A stretch of 64,000 nucleotides of DNA from an archaeon. GTDB lineage: Archaea > Asgardarchaeota > Thorarchaeia > Thorarchaeales > Thorarchaeaceae. The notes beneath the pieces were generated by a model that saw only the letters and a list, made by a program, of their open reading frames with translations, did not search any database and was not told the origin of the DNA. The position numbers and the translations under genes are program-made. Within the stretch, counting starts at the first letter, position 1, and the number at the start of each line of letters is the position of its first letter. Shown piece after piece: positions 18,154-27,612 of the stretch. The stretch lies in NCBI GenBank assembly GCA_024276825.1, contig JAJRWI010000037.1, forward strand, positions 28,786 through 92,785, in the 5' to 3' direction.

Positions 18154-18390
18154 CCATCTTAACTAGGATTCGATTTGATTTGTGAATTTCAATCTATGTT
18201 TGTTCTGTCAATCGACATTCTAGTTCCATCACAGGGGTTCTATACTCCCTATAGAGTACAATACCAGAGTGGCCAGAATCAGGGATGACCGAAACTAATC
18301 TAAAACTCATCAAAAATTAAAAACCTCTTCACAATTTGATGATTGCAACTATCATGGTTATCTTTGAAAAAACACCGTTGACCATTTGAA

Positions 18391-18756
18391 TCATATTATT
18401 GCAAGATAGAACTTGTCAGATTCAAATGCCCTTTTCTTGGCAGGCGTTGGCTTTATTATCATAATCTCCACCCGTAATCCTCCTACTGAGCCCACCACCT
18501 CTATATTCTCTCCTGATTTGACTCTGAAGATCTTTGACTCTACATGAAGCCTTGCCTTCTCACCCTGAGATATTGGATTGGAATCGATAATTACATCAAC
18601 ACTCTCTTTTGGCCGAAAACTGCTTGATAGCGCATCTGGAAGGTCCATGGTCATCGAAAACCCAGACTCCTTTGATGATATTTTGACGTTCATTAATCTT
18701 CTCGTGTCTGTTTCCTCAATTGCATTAATTTTGGCACCCTTAAGCCGTATGACCAT
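18391..18756 (-). CDS. rpo8: DNA-directed RNA polymerase subunit Rpo8 (RpoG)
   Basis: About 121 residues from the ATG at 18756, which has a well-placed GGTGA Shine-Dalgarno; a GTG four codons upstream (18768) is the alternative. It matches the RPB8/RpoG pattern: an early MDLPDALSSSF strand region, then the C-terminal ESKIFRVKSGENIEVV...GGLRVEI...DKFYLAII. This corresponds to the ...GKVYRIEG...SYGGLLMRL...VYLLMK end of eukaryotic RPB8. Rpo8 is present in Crenarchaeota, Korarchaeota and Asgard lineages but missing from Euryarchaeota, so it is a useful taxonomic marker. Confidence 0.8.
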   Translation of the reverse strand: MVIRLKGAKINAIEETDTRRLMNVKISSKESGFSMTMDLPDALSSSFRPKESVDVIIDSNPISQGEKARLHVESKIFRVKSGENIEVVGSVGGLRVEIMIIKPTPAKKRAFESDKFYLAII

Positions 18757-18992
18757 GATTAACGTCACCTCACTTAATACAACAATCCTCTTTCATCCAG
18801 TACTTGAATTAAACCTTGTCATTGAACTTTATTACATCATGCACCTATATTTCAACATGCTATGATGGTAATGAGAAATTATGGGAGTTTAATAGGATTT
18901 AGTAACAACACAATCATGACTACCCCTTGAGGTAGCACTCTGAATGACTAGGTCAACTGGTGTGTTACACATTACTAATAGAATTAAATGAA

Positions 18993-21725
18993 ATGGTGAT
19001 GTTGCTATTGAACAGGTCAATCTTACTCGCATCCATGGCAGCTGTCCTTTTGGTCGCATCAATAGTGACTCCCGTTTCTGCTTACAATTTCGAGTACTAC
19101 TATTTCAAGACTGACAAGCTTGTTTATGAGGTTGGAGAAACAATTGATATGGTGGCAAAACTACTGGCTGAGTTTAGTAGTGAGGGTTGGTGCTATGTTT
19201 CTTTCGAAGTCATAACAGATCAAGGATCGATATTTTACGACTCTTACATGATCCCATCATCCTCATCACCCCAATACCCCTCTTCTAGTTATACCATACA
19301 TCCACAAGATACACAACCTGGTATAAATGGCACCTCATCTCAGGCAATTTTTTTCGTCAAGATATTTGATACACTATCTGACGAGCTGACAGATGTAGTT
19401 GATATTCAAATTAATCGTGGTAGTTTGGAGGTCATATCCCTCACACCTACATCTATCGAATATGGCATGAATACAACTCTTCAATTTAAAATACAGAGTA
19501 CTCACACAGAATTGATTCCATATGCGGGCCGTCCCGTTTCAATCCTATTGGAGGGATATTCTAATGAAACAATTTTCGCATATAACACGACCACAACAAA
19601 TGATGGGACCCTTAATATCAACTGGAATGCCACAACAGCCACACCCAACTCTTATAATCTGACAATTAGCACGCCCGGGGACTTCGATTTTAAGCCCATT
19701 TCGCAATCATTTGATATCACAGTGAATCCTGCAGGTTCATCGATTAATATTATCAACTATAATGACACGCTTTATTGTGTTAATCCTGACAAGACTAACA
19801 TCAACAATCTTACAGTCCTTGTGGAGCATATTGACAAATCAGGTGTTCCAATTACCAATAGCAGTATTTATTGGAAGACAGACTTCTCTCAAGGCACATT
19901 CACTGAATCTAGCCTTGGGACATATCTGGCATACATTCCAGTCAATACAAGCCCCAGAACAGTGATTGTGAATCTGTCTTCTTATAATCCACTGTATATG
20001 TCTGCAAATCTCTCACTTGAAGTAATCGTTCAGAAGAGGCCCGTATGCATACAGCTCTCTTCAATTGACAATGCAATATCAGGAGAACCCTTGAGAATCA
20101 GCATCAATGTTTACGACAATCTTACAGGCACTGGGATTGAAGCAGTTCAATTAACTATGAATCTGCAAATCAATGATAATTATTCCATCTCGTTATTTGG
20201 CATGACTAATCAGACAGGATGGGTCTTCTTCTCAACAAATATTCCTCCTGATACTTGGGGCAGCGCCTCTTTAAAAATAACCACGAATGATACTCAGTAC
20301 TACGATGCCTCAATTCATCAAGAATTATTCAATGTCACTTTCAATCCCAACATTACAATTAATGTCATACAACCCCCAATTATTGGAAATGAAACCATAC
20401 TCCAAGTACTTCTAACTGATCCAGCAAGATGCCCTCTCCCTTGGGTGAATATTAGTTGCTTTGATATATATGATAACCTGATTGCCTCCTCTATTACGGA
20501 CATTAATGGACTGTCCACACTTATTTGGTACGTGTCCAATAATAGTGCATACCTTCTTACAATTACTCTAATAATATCTGAAAATACATCTCTATTTCTC
20601 CACTCATACTCTTTGACTGCAAATTACTCAGCACTTTATCCTGTGCGATTTACATCAAGCACGAGTTTCTATGAATATCAACGTGGGGACAATGCAACCA
20701 TCTCTCTGAATCTGACCTCGGATTATTTGAATGACTCGTCATTGATGGTCAGTATCAATGATTCTCTAGGCGATTTCAGTCTAGATATAATTGTAAATAT
20801 TAATGATCCAATTGACCTACTTCTTCCAACATACTCATTTAGTCAAGTGGGGCCTCACACCCTACAATTCCGTGTTACAAACGAGTCAGTCTGTTTGACC
20901 AATGATTACCAGATTGTCATCTATTTATTTGGCAGTTTAAACACGAACATATCAGTCTTTTCAGCTTATTATGGCAATGGACTATCATTGAATATCACCT
21001 GCGTTGATGATGCTGAAATGTTCCTTCCCCTTGTGAATATGTCGTATTTAATTGATTGGGACCCCTCCACTGAAATTCTTTTGAAAAACATTCCTTGCAA
21101 TACACCCATAACCCTCCCGCTTCCATCAATAATCACTTTAGGATATCACACATTCTCAATTAATATATCCCGTTCTTGGTATCAATCAAGCAGTATTGTA
21201 ACTCAGATGACCGTTAGACTATATACCAAGATAGTACTAAACATCACTATTGTTCCCTATATCCCTTCTATTGAATCATCAAGCAATTCTCATGATGTTA
21301 ATACCGAAATAATTTCATCCGGATCAATCATTAGTCCGCCACCTATTTTGTTCAACATTACAACTTCAACATCACCAGCTGATGCTCTTTGTACTTCCCT
21401 TGAAAGCTGCCCTAAATTCAGCTCAGGTACCAATATTCTGTCCACCGTATTTGAAAACTCTTCAATCACTCTGTCTGGAAATGGCCATATTGCTCTCAAT
21501 CGAAGCGAACGAATCTTAGATGATATATTTTCATCAAACAATAACTCCTCTACTGCACGAGATGTACTGCCAAATGATATTATTCCCCACTCAGCTCTCT
21601 CTGGTCCAGAAATAATCACGTCCGTAAGGGAATCCAAGTTATTTCGAATTTTGTTATTGATTCTCCTGACTAGGTCATTATGGACTTTTGGGTCTGATGT
21701 CTTTCTGAATCCCTGCAAATCATGA
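18993..21725 (+). CDS. Ig-like surface protein whose 3' end runs antisense into korA
   Basis: From the ATG at 18993 the product has a clear signal peptide (LLASMAAVLLVASIVTPVSA) and then about seven beta-sandwich repeats rich in N-glycosylation sequons, similar in style to the protein at 5994-7973. From about base 21290 the frame overlaps the complementary strand of korA for 436 bp. Those last 145 residues (from HDVNTE) are antisense to conserved KorA sequence and contain no repeat. No C-terminal membrane anchor is recognisable before the overlap, so the gene probably lost its own 3' end by deletion up to korA. Confidence 0.65.
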   Translation: MVMLLLNRSILLASMAAVLLVASIVTPVSAYNFEYYYFKTDKLVYEVGETIDMVAKLLAEFSSEGWCYVSFEVITDQGSIFYDSYMIPSSSSPQYPSSSYTIHPQDTQPGINGTSSQAIFFVKIFDTLSDELTDVVDIQINRGSLEVISLTPTSIEYGMNTTLQFKIQSTHTELIPYAGRPVSILLEGYSNETIFAYNTTTTNDGTLNINWNATTATPNSYNLTISTPGDFDFKPISQSFDITVNPAGSSINIINYNDTLYCVNPDKTNINNLTVLVEHIDKSGVPITNSSIYWKTDFSQGTFTESSLGTYLAYIPVNTSPRTVIVNLSSYNPLYMSANLSLEVIVQKRPVCIQLSSIDNAISGEPLRISINVYDNLTGTGIEAVQLTMNLQINDNYSISLFGMTNQTGWVFFSTNIPPDTWGSASLKITTNDTQYYDASIHQELFNVTFNPNITINVIQPPIIGNETILQVLLTDPARCPLPWVNISCFDIYDNLIASSITDINGLSTLIWYVSNNSAYLLTITLIISENTSLFLHSYSLTANYSALYPVRFTSSTSFYEYQRGDNATISLNLTSDYLNDSSLMVSINDSLGDFSLDIIVNINDPIDLLLPTYSFSQVGPHTLQFRVTNESVCLTNDYQIVIYLFGSLNTNISVFSAYYGNGLSLNITCVDDAEMFLPLVNMSYLIDWDPSTEILLKNIPCNTPITLPLPSIITLGYHTFSINISRSWYQSSSIVTQMTVRLYTKIVLNITIVPYIPSIESSSNSHDVNTEIISSGSIISPPPILFNITTSTSPADALCTSLESCPKFSSGTNILSTVFENSSITLSGNGHIALNRSERILDDIFSSNNNSSTARDVLPNDIIPHSALSGPEIITSVRESKLFRILLLILLTRSLWTFGSDVFLNPCKS

Positions 21726-22420
21726 GTTGATCCTGTAATTAGCAGATTATGTCCATCCCCAAATCTAGGCATTATGGCATGCCCATCATCATCCTGTTCA
21801 CCATAAGGGCGTTGGCCCCTAAATGCAAACCTTCTCCTTACAATATGATCTCTCTCTTCATTGATTATAACTCTCTCTCGTGAATGTGCAACAACCTCAT
21901 CAGTGAGAAGAACTACTGGGTGTCGCAGGTATTCTGATATGCGAAATGCTTTGATTGTCAACTCAAAAGTTTCTTGTGCTGAATTCGGAGCAAGAACAAC
22001 ACTCTCATAATCTCCGTGAGTGCCCCATCTTGATTGCATGATGTCCCCTTGCGCAACTTTCGTTGCTTGCCCAGTACTTGGGCCTGCTCTCTGGACATCA
22101 ACAATTACAATTGGGGTCTCAGTCATGGCAGCATATCCGATATTCTCCTGCATGAGACTGAATCCGGGCCCTGAAGTAGCAGTCATTGATAAGACACCTC
22201 CCCAAGAGGCTCCGATTATTGCTGAGATCGCTCCAATCTCATCCTCCATCTGAAGATAGACGCCTCCAAGTTCTGGCAACTTGAGTGACATTATCTCTGC
22301 AATTTCAGAGGCAGGAGTGATTGGGTATCCTGCAAAAAACCTGCATCCTGCAGCAATTGCAGCCTCTGCACATGCTTGATTTCCCTGCCAAAAATGCACA
22401 CCATCACTTTTTCTGGTCAT
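21290..22420 (-). CDS. korA: 2-oxoacid:ferredoxin oxidoreductase, alpha subunit
   Basis: A protein of about 376 residues of the KorA type, which with KorB oxidises 2-oxoglutarate (or a related 2-oxoacid) to the acyl-CoA while reducing ferredoxin. Family segments are GCRFFAGYPITPASEI, MEDEIGAI, TSGPGFSLM, GPSTGQATKVAQGD, GSTHDLQGFRKT and the C-terminal LNLGQLSREVQR. The ATG at 22420 is preferred over the GTG three codons upstream. No korB follows: the gene ends against the overlapping convergent surface-protein frame. Element B sits just upstream. The operon therefore looks broken on both sides. Confidence 0.9.
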   Translation of the reverse strand: MTRKSDGVHFWQGNQACAEAAIAAGCRFFAGYPITPASEIAEIMSLKLPELGGVYLQMEDEIGAISAIIGASWGGVLSMTATSGPGFSLMQENIGYAAMTETPIVIVDVQRAGPSTGQATKVAQGDIMQSRWGTHGDYESVVLAPNSAQETFELTIKAFRISEYLRHPVVLLTDEVVAHSRERVIINEERDHIVRRRFAFRGQRPYGEQDDDGHAIMPRFGDGHNLLITGSTHDLQGFRKTSDPKVHNDLVRRINNKIRNNLDSLTDVIISGPERAEWGIISFGSTSRAVEELLFDENISSKIRSLRLRAIWPFPDRVIEEFSNTVDRILVPELNLGQLSREVQRASAGDVEVVMLNKIGGGLMIDPDEIISVLTS

Positions 22421-22484
22421 GAGCAGCACTCAATGAAACTCCCACTTAATCATTTGATAAAGCTTCACATATGAAATCTCAAAA

Positions 22485-22663
22485 GTCATAGACAGCCTGA
22501 ACTTGTTCAAACTTGTCATTGGAGGATGAATCAGTCTGAACAAGGATCATGCGTTTCCATCTTCTGAGAGTGGAAGTTGAAACACCTGTTTCTTTGCCAT
22601 GACTTCTGCTCTGACCAACATGACATCTTTGCACAAGTTTTCCACTTCTGAATCTCACAGTCC
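22485..22663 (-). mobile_element. IS607-derived short element, copy B
   Basis: A 179-bp copy in minus orientation between tRNA-Gly and korA. The ATG at 22600 (minus) begins a readable MerR-like HTH, the segment ETGVSTSTLRRWKR, as in the N terminus of IS607 TnpA. The reading then passes straight into the right end because the segment between the two GAACGCA repeats of longer copies is absent. The right-end hairpin CTTGTTCAGAC/GTTTGAACAAG (plus positions about 22496-22545) is fully paired, allowing one G-U pair. Confidence 0.8.
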
Positions 22664-22699
22664 GATATTCTTTTATCAATATCAACAATCATTGGACCA

Positions 22700-22804
22700 G
22701 CGACCGTAGTCTAGTTTGGTTAGGACGGAGGCCTCCCAAGCCTCCAACCCGGGACGGCTTTGTGCATACACGCCGCGGGAATTCAAATCCCGGCGGTCGC
22801 ACCA
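22700..22804 (+). tRNA. tRNA-Gly (CCC) with a T-arm intron
   Basis: GCGACCG (22700-22706) pairs with CGGTCGC (22794-22800), followed by A and an encoded CCA. The anticodon stem GAGGC/GCCTC holds loop CTCCCAA with anticodon CCC. The T arm CCGGG (22749-22753) and TTCAAAT-CCCGG (22782-22793) are separated by a 28-nt intron, 22754-22781, placing it at position 53/54. The splice sites fit a bulge-helix-bulge: central helix CCCG/CGGG, 3-nt bulges GG^A and AA^T, inner helix CGGC/GCCG. The spliced tRNA is 74 nt to the discriminator. A TATA-like TTTATCAA lies about 25 bp upstream. Confidence 0.93.
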
Positions 22805-22845
22805 CCTTTGCAATTATATTTATGAATATTAGCTATCTGCAGTCT

Positions 22846-23001
22846 TGTGGCGAGTAATGATTGGTATGACCCCTATGAGTTTGTTTCGAACAATGATATG
22901 GATCTTGAGTGCTGAACTCGCCACACATTACTTTCGGCCACCTCTATTACTAATGTTCATTTAAACGAACAACGCACGCAATCCTTAAAAGAACATGTTC
23001 T
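22846..23001. other. Candidate replication origin upstream of orc1/cdc6
   Basis: TGTGGCGAGT (22846-22855) and ACTCGCCACA (22916-22925) form a perfect 10-bp inverted repeat 60 bp apart, flanking a moderately AT-rich stretch. An imperfect palindrome GTTCATTTAAACGAAC (22955-22970) and a perfect one AGAACATGTTCT (22990-23001) follow, just before orc1. Archaeal origins often lie beside orc1/cdc6 with inverted recognition boxes. The boxes do not match the classic ORB consensus, so this is a candidate only. Confidence 0.4.
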
Positions 23002-23025
23002 CCAAAATACCATGGGCAAGGGACA

Positions 23026-24222
23026 ATGCACGATTTTATGGAAGATGAGCTCAATAGACCATCCGTAATCAAGAATGAATACTATCTGTCCATTGACTAT
23101 GTTCCAGATAATCTCCCCCATCGCGATAAAGAACTCCGAACTCTTGCACAGGGATTTAAAGTCCTAATCAACTCTCCTGGAAAGACCAGCTTGAAATACA
23201 TCATTGAGGGTCCTGTTGGCACAGGAAAGACTGCTGTTGCTAAATTGTTTGCTGATAAGATAATATCATCAGCAAATCTCAGGGGGATAAACTTGCATCA
23301 AATCCATATCAACTGTAGGATAAATAAAAGCCCCTACTTAATATATCTAAAGATATTACGAAAATTCCGACCCAATTTCCCCCGCAGAGGGCACTCTCCA
23401 GAAGAAGTACTGCAGATGATTATTGAAATCCTTGATCAAAACGATCTCTACTTGTTATTGATTCTGGATGAACTTGATTACTTTATTAAACAAAAGGGCG
23501 CTGATATCCTCTACGATTTGACCCGACTAATGGATGACCGACTAAATGAACCTCAGCGCATATCCATAATTGGAATAGGCAGAAGAATTCGTCTAGACGA
23601 GAGTGTGTTCGACCTGAGTACACTTAGTACTCTACAACAAAACATAATACGCTTTGACAAATACACAGTTCAAGAACTCTATGACATACTGAAATACCGT
23701 GTTCAACTTGCCTTTGAAGAAGATGTAGTAATGGATGAAACATTACAAGTAATATGTGACATCGCATCTGAGCGTGGAGACGCGCGATATGCTATTGAAT
23801 TGTTATGGCGTGCAGGAAAACAGGCTGATGCATTAAATTCTAAAAAAGTAATTCCTGATTATGCTAGGCGTGCAAAGTCTGACACACATCCCGAATTGAG
23901 ACGCGAAATATTTTCTGCCTTACCCTTTCACAACCAACTATTATTGATAGCGGCGGCTAGAATATTAAAGGAATCATGTAGTGCTTATGCAACCATAGGT
24001 GAGGTTGAAGACATGTACCATTCAGTTTGTGAGGAATATAATGAAGAACCACGTGCTCATACGCAAATATGGGAATGGGTCCAAGACTTATCAGCCCATG
24101 GTATAATCAGCTCAAAACGATCTGGGCAAGGGCAGCGCGGGCAGACAACCTTGATTGGTATATCCGATGTCCCAGCTGATCTATTGGAGCAATTCCTACT
24201 GAGTTTCATTGAAAACCGGTGA
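23026..24222 (+). CDS. Orc1/Cdc6 replication initiator
   Basis: A 398-residue AAA+ ATPase that marks origins and loads MCM in archaea. Walker A GPVGTGKTA lies at residues 62-70 and Walker B LLLILDELDY at about 143-152. A sensor-1 region IIGIGRRI follows, and GDARYAIELLWRAG is the typical sensor-2/lid segment. A C-terminal winged-helix region of about 100 residues includes the TIGEVEDMYHSVCEEY part used for DNA recognition. GGG precedes the ATG. The upstream gap contains origin-like inverted repeats, and the next gene overlaps its Shine-Dalgarno with this stop codon. Confidence 0.92.
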   Translation: MHDFMEDELNRPSVIKNEYYLSIDYVPDNLPHRDKELRTLAQGFKVLINSPGKTSLKYIIEGPVGTGKTAVAKLFADKIISSANLRGINLHQIHINCRINKSPYLIYLKILRKFRPNFPRRGHSPEEVLQMIIEILDQNDLYLLLILDELDYFIKQKGADILYDLTRLMDDRLNEPQRISIIGIGRRIRLDESVFDLSTLSTLQQNIIRFDKYTVQELYDILKYRVQLAFEEDVVMDETLQVICDIASERGDARYAIELLWRAGKQADALNSKKVIPDYARRAKSDTHPELRREIFSALPFHNQLLLIAAARILKESCSAYATIGEVEDMYHSVCEEYNEEPRAHTQIWEWVQDLSAHGIISSKRSGQGQRGQTTLIGISDVPADLLEQFLLSFIENR

Positions 24223-24229
24223 TTGCATT

Positions 24230-24511
24230 ATGACTTCCAACATATCACGGACTGTGCCAATTGAAGAGATACTCTCCTCAAAAGGTAGAATAAAAATTCT
24301 AAAAGTACTCTCCAAAAGCTTGGAATTAAACATCTCTGAGATATGCCGACAAGTGGGACTGAATCATACGTCAACAAAATTGCATCTACAAATTCTCATA
24401 AAATCAGGATTGGTTGAGGAGAAAGTATTTGGACGCATCAAGATTTATCGCTACCGTATTGAAGATATGCGCGCACGCGCTTTACGAAACTTGCTGGAGA
24501 TCTGGGTGTAG
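24230..24511 (+). CDS. Small winged-helix (ArsR/MarR-like) regulator
   Basis: A 93-residue protein from the ATG at 24230; a GGTGAT at 24217-24222 overlapping the orc1 stop supports this start over one at 24209. It is almost entirely one winged helix: RIKILKVLSKSLELNISEICRQ, the recognition helix NHTSTKLHLQILIKSG and the wing RIKIYRYR. It lies between orc1 and truA and is probably co-transcribed with them. Its target is unknown; regulation of the initiator operon is a reasonable guess. Confidence 0.75.
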   Translation: MTSNISRTVPIEEILSSKGRIKILKVLSKSLELNISEICRQVGLNHTSTKLHLQILIKSGLVEEKVFGRIKIYRYRIEDMRARALRNLLEIWV

Positions 24512-24514
24512 ATA

Positions 24515-25330
24515 TTGATTGAAACACTAGTCCGTATTTTTTATCTTGGTACAAACTATCATGGCTCACAATGGCAGCCTGGAATCCGCACAATACATGG
24601 TGAGTTGCTAGATGCATTAAGTCAATGGCAAGACTCCACTGTGTTTCCAGATGCAGTATGTTTTGCAGGTAGAACAGACAAGGGAGTCCATAGTTTTGGC
24701 CAACTTGCTTTAATCAAATCAGAGTCTACAATCAATATTGATCGTATCAATAGATATCTTCCCCCTGATATTGTCCTTTGGGCATACCGCCCTTCGCCAA
24801 AGGGATTTAGGCCTCGGTTTGACACACTCATAAGACACTATTGCTATTTCTTTAGCCGAAACTCCAAACTCAATTTGGATGATATGAGAACAGCACTTCA
24901 ATATTTAATTGGTACTCACAACTTCTGCCAACTGTCAAAACCTGATGGCAATCGCCCTCCTATAACAACAATCCTTAATGTGTCTCTTATCGATCAAAAT
25001 GATGTTCTGTGCCTTGATATTATTGGCACTAACTTCCTCTGGAAACTTGTTCGGAAAGTCGTTACCCTAATCAATCAAATTGGATTTGGCGACTACGCTC
25101 CCTCTATTGTTCATGATATATTAGAGAACAATATCAATATTCGTGGTGGAATTGAACCAGCTCCACCAGAGGGCCTCTTCCTTATGGAGTCCGTTGTTCC
25201 CTTTACCTTCAAAACAAGCAAGAATGCAATACGCAGAATTAAATCTTTAATGAAAGACAAAATAGAATCTTTGAAACATCAACTGATATCACTCACTGCT
25301 TTCTTCAATTCTATCCTCGGCCATCAATAA
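24515..25330 (+). CDS. truA: tRNA pseudouridine synthase A
   Basis: A 271-residue TruA that converts U38-U40 of the tRNA anticodon arm to pseudouridine. The catalytic Asp lies in the conserved AGRTDKGVHSFGQ near residue 50. Further family segments are FRPRFD, YLIGTHNFCQLSK and GTNFLWKLVRKVV. The start is not ATG (an ATT/TTG pair at 24512-24520 reads into IETLVRIFYLGTNYHGSQ). The 3' end overlaps the convergent rfcL by 20 bp. Confidence 0.92.
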   Translation: MIETLVRIFYLGTNYHGSQWQPGIRTIHGELLDALSQWQDSTVFPDAVCFAGRTDKGVHSFGQLALIKSESTINIDRINRYLPPDIVLWAYRPSPKGFRPRFDTLIRHYCYFFSRNSKLNLDDMRTALQYLIGTHNFCQLSKPDGNRPPITTILNVSLIDQNDVLCLDIIGTNFLWKLVRKVVTLINQIGFGDYAPSIVHDILENNINIRGGIEPAPPEGLFLMESVVPFTFKTSKNAIRRIKSLMKDKIESLKHQLISLTAFFNSILGHQ

Positions 25331-26525
25331 TTGCCTTTTTGACACCTAACCACTCACTGATTTGTACCCTTATTTTTGGAGTTCTCTTGATTAAAACATC
25401 TATTAATTTAAGGTGTGTTCTTTGAATCCTTTTCTTGCTCACACCTGTAGTCATTGCTAACCTCTTAATCAGACTCATACGTTTGGTCCTTCTTCTATTT
25501 CCCTGCCAGACAAGAAGTGGCCAAGTTGGCTCTGTATATCTTACTTTTTTAAAAGAAGTTGTCTTGCGACTTGTTGCAATTCCTGCTGAGAGAAAATCAT
25601 AGACGTATGAGAGCAATCTCCAGTCTTGATTGATTGAAATCTTTCCAATTAGAAAATCAGCATTAGAAAGCGCATCGTAGGCATCCTCAAGCTCCCTTGG
25701 CAACTCTAGATGCAAATGGATGTTCTCCTCAAGCCATAAGAGCAGCTTCTCATGGTCTATATCAACCTCACTAATCACCATTTTTGCAGTTCTTGCATTG
25801 TTTGCCATCAATAGTCTCCTTATGGCATTTTCAATACCCCTTCGTACATCTCTTGAAGCAAACTCTGGCACTACAGATGTCATCCCCCCCTTGATATGAG
25901 CTTCGAGGTCTGAAATTGCTGCTCGCAGATCCCCCCTTGCATTCTCAACAATATATTCAAGCACAACATCATCAACATGAACCTGTTGACTCTCAATGAT
26001 TCGTCTTAGTACATTTAACATGTCCTTCTCTTGAATAGTTGAAAATCGAAAGACTCGTGAAACCTTAAACAAATCCTTGATTTTGGGATTATCAGGATCG
26101 TTTGCAGTCATAACGATTGGATGCAACGTTATGCTCAAAACCTTTAGAATTGCTCCAATTCCTCCTCTGTCACCAGTACCAGACAGTCCGTCAACCTCGT
26201 CGAGCAAAATGAGACGCAACTCACCCCCAAGGGTTTCTTGAGTGGCAGCCTGCATAACCTGATCCTCAATGACTGCCTTGTTCCGTTTGTCACTTGCATT
26301 AAACTCAACAATTTCCAATCCTGCATCCTTTGCCATTGCCAGTGTTGTTGCAGTTTTTCCAACTCCTGGCGGCCCAATTAGTAATGCCCCTCGTTTTTCA
26401 GGCATTTTCCTAAACCATGTGTTCAACCACTCATTGAATCCTTTGATGGCATCTCTATTTCCAACTACTTCTTTCAAGCTTGTGGGCCGATAAAGTTCAG
26501 TCCATGGTAATGTACTCTCACTCAT
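25311..26525 (-). CDS. rfcL: Replication factor C large subunit
   Basis: A 404-residue clamp-loader subunit that opens PCNA at primer ends together with RfcS. Walker A GPPGVGKTA lies at residues 51-59, EFNASDKRN near 74-82 and Walker B LILLDEVDGL near 105-114. Sensor-2 type GDLRAAISDLEAHI is present. The basic C-terminal region, KKIRQRT and onwards, is shorter than in many archaea and no clear PIP box is seen at the very end. It lies 24 bp downstream of rfcS on the same strand, so the two form an operon. Confidence 0.95.
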   Translation of the reverse strand: MSESTLPWTELYRPTSLKEVVGNRDAIKGFNEWLNTWFRKMPEKRGALLIGPPGVGKTATTLAMAKDAGLEIVEFNASDKRNKAVIEDQVMQAATQETLGGELRLILLDEVDGLSGTGDRGGIGAILKVLSITLHPIVMTANDPDNPKIKDLFKVSRVFRFSTIQEKDMLNVLRRIIESQQVHVDDVVLEYIVENARGDLRAAISDLEAHIKGGMTSVVPEFASRDVRRGIENAIRRLLMANNARTAKMVISEVDIDHEKLLLWLEENIHLHLELPRELEDAYDALSNADFLIGKISINQDWRLLSYVYDFLSAGIATSRKTTSFKKVRYTEPTWPLLVWQGNRRRTKRMSLIKRLAMTTGVSKKRIQRTHLKLIDVLIKRTPKIRVQISEWLGVKKAIIDGRG

Positions 26526-26549
26526 TTTCTCTCACTTTACTGAATTTGC

Positions 26550-27500
26550 TTATTCTCCAGTCACTCTAGCAAGCAAAGACGTTAATTGGACTTCTCCATC
26601 TGCCCCTTCTGAAATCCTGTATTCTGCATCAGCAGTTTGTTTTAATAATCGCATTCTAATATCCTCAGGCAATTCCTCATCAATAAGTAATCGATGAATT
26701 TGTCTGACTAGATCGACAGGCGATATCCCCTGCTGATAAAGCAGACCTCTTAAAATCTCTACGCTCTCAATATACTTCTTCTCCCTTGCATTATCAAGCA
26801 TCTGCTTAATGAGCCTTGGATCGGCACGACCTGAAATTGCATAGACAATTTTTGAGGTCACCTCTTTTCCAGTTGAAGCGGCAGCCTGCAACAGATTGAT
26901 TGCGGCTCGCATATCGCCTTGAACCAGATATAGGATACTTTCTATTCCATCCTTACTTACTTTTACCCCCTCTTTTTTAGCAATGTATCCCAATCTTGCT
27001 GCAATATCCTGATCATCCAATCTGGCGAATTTAAAGATTGCACATCTGGATTGAATGGGTGGGATTATTCTACTTGAATAGTTACAAATCAGGATCATTC
27101 TACAAGATGATGCATATGCCTCCATTGTTCTTCGAAGAGCATGCTGAGCATCTGCGGTTAGATGATCTGCCTCATCAAGAACCAATATCTTAAAGGGCGC
27201 CCCACTCGCAGGAAGGGTCCTTGCAAAACTCTTGATCTGATTCCTGACAACATCTATGCCTCTCTCATCACTTGCATTGAGTTCCATGAAATTACGGTCG
27301 AAAGAATTTCCAAATAGGTCTCTTGCAAGCGCTATTGCAGCAGTTGTTTTACTGGTTCCTGGGGGGCCAGAAAAGAGACAATGCGGCAGAGCTTTTCTCT
27401 CGACAAAATTACTCAGTTTTTCAATAATTGCCTCTTGCCCCGCTACATCTTTTAATGTCTTAGGCCTATATTTCTCTGTCCACAAATCCATCTCCATCAA
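26550..27500 (-). CDS. rfcS: Replication factor C small subunit
   Basis: A 316-residue clamp-loader subunit. It begins with the family start WTEKYRPKTLKDVAGQ. Walker A GPPGTSKTT lies at residues 45-53, LNASDERGIDVVR at about 74-86 and Walker B KILVLDEADHL at about 104-114. The SRC arginine-finger motif QSRCAIFKF lies near 151. The length is typical and there is no intein. Two alternative Met codons lie within the first four residues. It is the first gene of the rfcS-rfcL operon. Confidence 0.96.
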   Translation of the reverse strand: MMEMDLWTEKYRPKTLKDVAGQEAIIEKLSNFVERKALPHCLFSGPPGTSKTTAAIALARDLFGNSFDRNFMELNASDERGIDVVRNQIKSFARTLPASGAPFKILVLDEADHLTADAQHALRRTMEAYASSCRMILICNYSSRIIPPIQSRCAIFKFARLDDQDIAARLGYIAKKEGVKVSKDGIESILYLVQGDMRAAINLLQAAASTGKEVTSKIVYAISGRADPRLIKQMLDNAREKKYIESVEILRGLLYQQGISPVDLVRQIHRLLIDEELPEDIRMRLLKQTADAEYRISEGADGEVQLTSLLARVTGE

Positions 27501-27612
27501 GGCAAACCATCCACACTTTTATTTCATCAACTCAATATAAGGGACACAGGAAAATATTCGTTGTGCCTTTAAATTGCTTGTTGAAATAGAACCACATTGG
27601 TTGGTGAAATCT

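Noticed and set aside
21290..21725. C-terminal 145 residues of the surface protein as a real domain
   Set aside because: They are the antisense of conserved korA codons and contain no repeat or anchor.
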